A DNA stretch of 35,000 nucleotides from Bugula neritina (Eukaryota; Bryozoa; Gymnolaemata; Cheilostomatida; Bugulidae): assembly GCA_964035545.1 (NCBI GenBank), contig OZ037772.1, positions 3,540,038-3,575,037 on the forward strand. Direction: 5' to 3'. The stretch's first letter is position 1; every line of letters begins with the position of its first letter. This document shows, one piece after another, positions 29,382 through 35,000 of the stretch. The position numbers and the translations under genes were made by a program. The notes beneath the pieces are model-generated. The model searched no databases. It saw only the letters and a program-made list of their open reading frames with translations, and was not told where the DNA came from.

Positions 29382-29471
29382 GGTGCTAAGGTAAACACTT
29401 ACACTGCTAACAGGTTATCGTTATTCATCTTGTTAGTTTAGTGGTAATAAACCAATAGTATTTAGTTCTAG

Positions 29472-29544
29472 GGTGAACAAGGGAGAGATGGGGAAATGGA
29501 TAGTCTCGGCAGACTTGGACCTCCTGGTGAAGCCCCAGTATTTG
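29472..29544 (+). pseudogene. Last Gly-X-Y exon, copy B
   Basis: Reads GEQGRDGEM, DSL, GRLGPPGEAPVF. Relative to copy A, one Gly is Asp and nine bases (one GPP triplet) are missing. Donor ttg|gttagt is kept. Confidence 0.75.
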
Positions 29545-29687
29545 GTTAGTTATTAGTAAAACCGAATCATTGTTCATTACTTGTATCTTTTTCATTTTCT
29601 TTCAGCTGTTTATTGGTAATCTTTTGAGAATTTCATCCATAGCCTGTGATTGAAGCTTTTATTTTATTCTACCATGGGTTATGTTAG

Positions 29688-29778
29688 GTGCTCTCCCTAT
29701 GATGATGAGTGCAATGATGTCCAACGGTAAAGGTGTACAAGCTGATGATGCAGGCGCCAACAATGAGCTCTATAATAC
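29688..29778 (+). pseudogene. Telopeptide exon, copy B
   Basis: Matches copy A 10603-10693: GALPMMMSAMMSN and QADDAGANNELYN. The site equivalent to gtgagt in copy A is atgagt here. Confidence 0.7.
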
Positions 29779-30148
29779 GTACCGCAATGAGTAATGGCCA
29801 TGATGTGCTTTGATGTTGCCTGCTTTGTAGCGGAAAGGCTCTTTTAACTGCTGTTTTGGAACTCAAATGACAGACTTGTTTCAGATTGTTTGTATGTTTT
29901 TGCAGACAAACAATTTTATAATTAACTGTTAGAAACTATTGTAATAAAAATAGAGACAGCTGTTGTAATGTATTTCTCCTCCTAGCATTGATGATTGACA
30001 TTCTTCTTTGATGAGTCACCTATTTAGTTCGTTTCTTCAGTTAAATGTTGCTACATTCTGACAGATTATATAATATTGGTTTCATTGCTGTTAGCTTACA
30101 TCACTACTTCCACCTTATGTTTCTAGAAACAAAAGTAAGGGACAGGTA

Positions 30149-30406
30149 CAATCTATACTATATATTATATACTGTTTGTTACTTTATATATTCCATAATA
30201 TATACTGTGTATTATTATACTCTGTGATATCTACTGTGTATTATATACCAGCATTGAACTCTGTTATCTGCAACTATTTCTCCACGAATACTTTACATAG
30301 TTTGACTGTTCTAAGCAAAACTGCGAGTAATTGCAGTGTAACTGTACTGCAGTTTAAAGCTTTTTTTTTAAGATAAAGCTAAATCTTAGCCACTGTTATA
30401 GTGTAG
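30149..30406. other. AT-rich spacer after copy B
   Basis: tatactatatattatata-type sequence begins just where collagen homology ends; no gene seen. Confidence 0.4.
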
Positions 30407-30544
30407 ATGCTGCAGGTCTTTCAGTGTCTCACCTGCCTGCCACAGACGTGTCTCACCTGCCTGCCACAGACCTGCCTCACCTGCCCGCCACAGATGTGCC
30501 TCACCTGCCCGCCACAGACGTGTGTCACTTGCAGTAAATGGTAA
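30407..30544 (+). CDS. Possible 45-residue CxxC-repeat peptide on a 24-bp repeat
   Basis: A 24-bp repeat (tgtctcacctgcctgccacagacg, 4.5 copies, 30425-30535) is open in one frame with its own ATG (30407) and TAA (30542). It gives MLQVFQ, then five CLTC-type motifs in octads (CLTCLPQT, CLTCPPQM and so on), ending CVTCSKW. Ten Cys in 45 residues could bind metal. No family is recognised, and the frame may simply follow from the repeat. On the minus strand each unit carries caggtgag, a donor-like word. Confidence 0.25.
   Translation: MLQVFQCLTCLPQTCLTCLPQTCLTCPPQMCLTCPPQTCVTCSKW
30425..30535. repeat. 24-bp minisatellite, about 4.5 copies
   Basis: Unit tgtctcacctgcctgccacagacg, with tgcctcacctgcccgccacagatg variants. 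It is notably GC-richer than its surroundings. Confidence 0.92.
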
Positions 30545-30567
30545 ATAGTATTATAATGAGTGTTAAT

Positions 30568-30980
30568 GAGGGATGAGCTCCATTACATATGAATGTTATT
30601 AATTACATTTAATTTGGTTCTCACAAGGGATAAATAGAAGTTATAAAATCTTACTCCTGGGGTCCAACTATGTGAGGCAATTTTAACAGTGGCTAATCTT
30701 CTTTGTTCTCAGCAGTGATTACTGCATTGAATTATTCTGAACTTGTTTAAATAAATACTTGGTATAGTAGAAAATTTATAAATTTTGTTTTAGGATTTAA
30801 ACTTTGAAATATAATAGATATGCAATTACGAAGTAATTTTAAAACCTAATTACATTTCTAGATGTGTAATATATGTTCTACAATTACAGTTTTATACATA
30901 TGTAACAAATTACATTCAATTATACTTGAAAAAAAATAATTAATCACAGCTAATTACAAATTACATTCTCTCAAACTCTG
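30568..30980 (-). mobile_element. hAT-type MITE, second copy, inverted
   Basis: Read in reverse it matches the element at 7094-7598: caattttaacagtgg, ttctcacaagggataaatagaag and the attacaaattaca-rich end. The ends are degenerate (gagggatgag / caaactctg). The flanks gtgttaat and gtggtaat match at seven of eight bases, supporting an 8-bp target duplication. Confidence 0.78.
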
Positions 30981-31156
30981 GTGGTAATGGTTAATAACTG
31001 GCAGACTCAAATATCCTGTGTGCAGAAGTTTTTAGGGCTACTGATGATATTTAAAAACATTTTCTATTTGGTTTTTCACATTTCTAACTTTTGTCCCCCA
31101 TATTTAAGGGATAAGAGTATGAAAGCTGGTGTGTACTAAATGAAGTAAACTGACTC

Positions 31157-31317
<161 letters not shown>

Positions 31318-31643
31318 CATAATATAGCTATAAACATGCACGTATATAAAGAAAATAACATTCATGCAACTGGTAGTAAATACTGTTTAGTATGAGCTTC
31401 TACTAATTTTGCTACGGCATGTAGTTGCATTATAATAAATAGCGAGTTTAGGAGATCCTAAAGCACTTTATAGTCGTTTATGCAGAATTTTTCTTTCAGT
31501 CCAATATATGAAACTTATAAAAATAATTTTAGAGAGAACACACACTAACCGAAAATCAATTTGTTTTCAATAAAGTATATCATAGACCTGCATACTTTGT
31601 TCAGGAAAGAAGAGAGAGCCACAAAGGAAGAGCCACGCCTACC

Positions 31644-31898
31644 ATGTCTAATGAAAACAGACCTGTCATACTAAGTAGCTACAAACCTGCTATACCAGAT
31701 AAAAACAAACCTGCCATATTGCTCAAAACTGAACCTGCAGCACTGAGCAAAGAGCAACCAATCAAATATTCCAAGCAAAGAGAAAACAATTCAGCATTGT
31801 GGGAAAACCTCCCCAGGGGGATCAGCAAACTCCAACAGCTGGTCAAAGTTTTAGCTACAGAAAAGGAAGAATTGCCGAGTATTGTAATTATTCAGTGA
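31644..31898 (+). CDS. Possible small protein with octapeptide repeat (84 aa)
   Basis: ATG in good context (ctaccatgt) opens 84 codons. The N-terminal half repeats every eight residues: PVILSSYK, PAIPDKNK, PAILLKTE, PAALSKEQ, PIKYSKQR. A helical tail follows (ISKLQQLVKVLATEKEELPS). An acceptor-like ttgttcag lies 42 bp upstream and an aataaa at 32242. No family is recognised. The repeat is diverged at the DNA level, which favours some past selection, but a chance frame cannot be excluded. Confidence 0.35.
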   Translation: MSNENRPVILSSYKPAIPDKNKPAILLKTEPAALSKEQPIKYSKQRENNSALWENLPRGISKLQQLVKVLATEKEELPSIVIIQ

Positions 31899-32860
31899 GG
31901 AAAACCGCATGCTCACCTTGTTCTGGTAACCACCACACAACTGTGAAGAGAAAGGGCTGGAAAGCTACACAACTTTGAGACATTTCTCATACAGACAGCT
32001 GTTCTATAAGAAGTGTTACATAAGAGTTGTGACTATTGACTATTATAGACAGGGTTGTAAGAATGTGGACACAGTTTTAGGATTTCTTATTTTAGGAATC
32101 CAATACTTTAGTTATGTTATGATAGCATTAACTTAGCAGAAGCTTTGGTGGAATTCGATATAATGCTTAATTACTACTCATAGCAGGAAAGTTCAGTATT
32201 TTTTTAAAAAAAATATAATATTATATTTGTATTTTCGTATAAATAAATGTTCATTATACATGCCGATAATAAAAGTCAACTCATTATATGGTACACAAAA
32301 GTTACATCTGTAAATAAACATGTGCATGCTTCAGCTGAAGAATTACAAATAAAATGAGAAGGAAACAAAACATATTCAACTGAATGGGTGATCAGATGAC
32401 ATTGCTGTATAAAATGACGAATTAGGAAAGAGAAAGCCTGTGGAAACAAAGCAACACTGAACTACAATGTGGCTAACAAATACCAGGTTAGCAGAAATAA
32501 TATCATATTCAATAAATAAAATAACAAGAGGTGTAAAATGTCAATATAAGTACACATAGAAAAAATAGGTAATGTACAGAATAAAAAGTAACAGTTTAAT
32601 ATTGATAAAGCTTTTCATTTTCACACAAACATAATATCTTTACAAGGCATTATTGTATATATAACTATTTGTATTAGGAGAGAGAAACAATATAATTTAG
32701 TATGCTCACATGGAACTATAGAAGGGAATGTCAGCTAGAAGAGGAAGGAAATGGAGGTCAAGGCCAGCACCGCAATGTCAAGGTCAACTGGAAGAAAAGT
32801 AGTTTTAGGTCACGACTTGTCATTCTCAAACATGGCGGCTAGATTGAGCACACTTTTGAA
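31899..32860. other. Spacer, no gene seen
   Basis: AT-rich, with a possible polyadenylation signal for the plus-strand small frame (aataaa, 32242). It may also hold the 3' UTR of the minus-strand gene (attaaa on the minus strand near 32595). Confidence 0.4.
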
Positions 32861-35000
32861 CTAGAAGAGGAAGGAGGCGAGGAGACCACAGAGCTCTCTG
32901 GGGAGGGAGGTAAAACACGCTTCAGCTACAAAGCAAGAGTTGAAAAGAAAACTAATTGGAAAAAGTTGAAATTTTCCTCCATTTGATCAAAAATGAACAG
33001 ATATTAATAAAACAATTCTACAGATTCTAATGCTGATAAGCCAGGACAACTATAGCATATTATAATTATATTATCACCTCCATTATATAATAATCATATT
33101 ACATAATACATTATAATAATTGTTTATATGCCATATTATAATTATATTATATTATAATCATACTATATTATTAATATGGTATATTATTATATTATACTAT
33201 ATCAATGTACATGACTTGCACCAAGTAGATGCCAAACGTTACCTTTTCTGTGTTGGCAACTTGGGGCAAAACTCTTTTGGGTCGAATGTCTGAAATAGAT
33301 GGGGAAGAGATGATTCACCGCCCCTAGCAGAGGCGTGATGTCAGGAGAAGAATCCGAGGCTAAGTTACAACAACTTCTTCTCATGGTGTTGGCGGCTTTG
33401 AGAAAGATAGCTCTGTCGTACTCCTTGCCTGAAGACAGGAAACGGGTCATTGTACTTCCATAAAGGAAACGTACATGAACTGTATCCGAAGCTCAAACTA
33501 ACGTCTGTTAATGGTAATGGAAGATATAACAATTTTATTGAGAATTAAAGGCTCTATTAATAGTAATCATTAGATATCTGAATTTGAATTGTGGGAGGCT
33601 AACGCACTCACCCTGAGTAAACATCAGTTTGAACAGAGCACTGAGGTTATCTCCAATACTGTTGAGACTAGCTATAGCCTGGAAGCACATATCATATTGC
33701 AGGCACGGGTCTATGTCGGTAGGTTTCATACCTTCCAACTGTAAAGAGACGAAAGAGCGAATAAAAATGAATAACTAAACAGATAATACATTCACTAACA
33801 GGTGGTTGTCAGGTGGGTGATATTCACTACTGCTTCCCTCTGATCGCGTGATGTAACAGTCAAACATGACATCACATGTCGACTCACTCTGCACTGCGGG
33901 TGGCTGTGACAAACAGCGCTCCATACTCAGACCACCCACAGTCCAAGCACCTGGAGCACTGCCCAAACATGACAAAAAGTGACAAGACAAAGTGCTGGGG
34001 ATAACTGGCAATACAAAGAGAATTAACAGTCAGAGTATGAAGTTGGTACTCACCAGTTTGAAGGTGTTCCCAATACCATCTCTATAACTGGTTAGAAAGG
34101 ATTGCACTTGGTTGAGGACTCTGTTAACAGCACCATAAATATCCTCTTCAGCGTGGCAGTTGCCGGCACCTGCACAACATGAAATAACTACCACCTGCTA
34201 TTCGTTGACATATGTGAGACCAGTTGCTAGTGACATCAAATGACAGGTACTTGGTCAGCAAATTTATACAAAGATGAGAGTTCTACTGTCACTTGATCAA
34301 AGCTTCCGACACTCTTCGCCTAGTGTGACTCATAAATTATATATGACTTAGGCTAGCAGGTGAGCATGAGCTCATTTTATAAGCTATGTAGCTCAAAACT
34401 ATGCAAGCATCCTACCATAAAGAGACACCACTATACACCGCACCATTAGTATGAGAGTCTTCATAAGAACTAAAGCTACACTCAAGCCCCACCAGCATAA
34501 TAGAATATATTGCAAACACTTACTATTGCACATATAGTCTATGGATGAGAGGGTTGCAGTCAGCTTTTCTGTAGGTGTATGGATACATTGAGCAAGGGCA
34601 CCTTGGGCACATGCCATGCGCACATCTGTTGACAGCTGTCAAGTACATGACAGTACATATTGATGCACTGCCTTGTCTGTGTTACCCAGCAGTGCCTGCA
34701 AACAAATATGGAGATATTACTCAAGAAATGAGCAGAATTCTTTTTATTTCAGAGATTTTTACATATATTCTTACATTAACAAAGGCATAAATTTTGAACA
34801 TCTACATAAAATATTGGAGATATGTTAACTTTTTCTGCAACATCTGTAAGTTAAACAGCAAAAAACAAGTTTCTACCCAACATAAAATGTCAACCATTGG
34901 ACAATCACCTGCATGAATTGAATGATGAGCCTGGATATCTTATTGCTGAGCTGTGACATCCTCTGCACAGTGTCTGCAAGGTGCTCTGAGTCAATATCAT
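32861..35000 (-). CDS. Unrecognised multi-exon gene, 3' part
   Basis: Minus-strand exons, in order of transcription: 35000-34909 (partial; DIDSEHLADTVQRMSQLSNK), 34695-34686 (a 10-bp microexon, uncertain), 34625-34524 (VRMACAQGALAQCIHTPTEK), 34169-34054 (AGNCHAEEDIYGAVNRVLNQ), 33903-33796 (PPAVQSESTCDVMFDC), 33738-33612 (LEGMKPTDIDPCLQYDMCFQ), 33428-33243 (KEYDRAIFLKAANTMRRSCC) and 32925-32861 (EACFTSLPRELCGLLASFLF, stop). All joins use GT-AG and agree in phase, giving about 267 visible residues. The protein looks mainly helical. I do not recognise a family. The weakest points are the microexon and the final exon choice. Reading through instead of using the microexon meets an in-frame TGA at about 34641. 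Confidence 0.6.
33060..33200. repeat. AT-rich attata repeats in intron
   Basis: Degenerate tattataattatattat runs in the last intron of the minus-strand gene. Confidence 0.6.

Larger units (their letters stand above)
26893..30148 (+). pseudogene. Collagen copy B: permuted, truncated pseudogene
   Basis: Homologous to parts of copy A but in permuted order: COLFI exon 2 plus about 80 bp of its intron (26921-27083 and onward; copy A 11441), then the 30-bp minisatellite (copy A 8731), then Gly-X-Y exons at 27346-27505, 27589-27719, 27898-28007 and 28146-29390 (interrupted by an LTR), 29472-29544, the telopeptide exon 29688-29778, and finally a few codons of COLFI exon 1, where homology stops at about 30148. 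Lesions: TAG at 27473, 1-bp frameshifts in the 27589 and 27898 exons, 7 bp lost from the COLFI exon, Gly to Val/Arg/Glu/Asp changes and the 1.05 kb insertion. It has no N-terminal modules and could not make a procollagen chain. Confidence 0.85.

Overview
The window is nuclear DNA from an animal. Genes are split into many exons by GT-AG introns, some only about 60 bp long. The DNA between genes is AT-rich and full of minisatellites and small DNA transposons. It encodes a fibrillar-type collagen and a RING/B-box protein. The compact collagen C-propeptide, which lacks the usual cysteine after its Trp-(Ile/Val)-Asp motif, together with the small introns, suggests an early-branching metazoan, most likely a sponge; this is an inference. 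Nothing looks bacterial or viral.

Layout. 1-4560: AT-rich DNA without a recognised gene, ending in a 1.15 kb array of a 26-bp repeat. 4565-12714 (+): a fibrillar collagen locus (copy A) with Cys-rich N-terminal modules, Gly-X-Y exons, a telopeptide and a COLFI C-propeptide. It reads as a pseudogene: in-frame stops, frameshifts, a lost splice donor and many Gly codons changed by one base. 12829-14327: a (TA)n run and a 1.14 kb array of a 17-bp unit. 14330-17270: a 0.55 kb direct duplication and a hAT-like element. 17270-26134 (+): an apparently intact seven-coding-exon gene for a 620-residue RING, B-box1, B-box2, coiled-coil, beta-propeller-like protein (TRIM class), with two related hAT-type MITEs in its introns. 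26893-30148 (+): collagen copy B, a rearranged and truncated relative of copy A. Its order is circularly permuted: a COLFI exon comes first, then the minisatellite, then Gly-X-Y exons. It carries a probable solo LTR which itself carries a PIF/Harbinger-like MITE. 30407-31317: a 24-bp repeat with a 45-codon CxxC reading frame, a second copy of the collagen-intron hAT MITE, and a long (TA)n. 31644-31898 (+): a possible small gene with an 8-residue repeat. 32861-35000 (-): the 3' part of an unrecognised multi-exon gene whose exons join in phase to a stop codon.

The genes show no sign of acting together. The strongest story is genomic: a collagen gene that decayed, spread a permuted copy about 15 kb downstream past an intact TRIM-like gene, and collected nested transposons. 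Exon boundaries come from splice-site and phase reading by eye; RNA data were not available.
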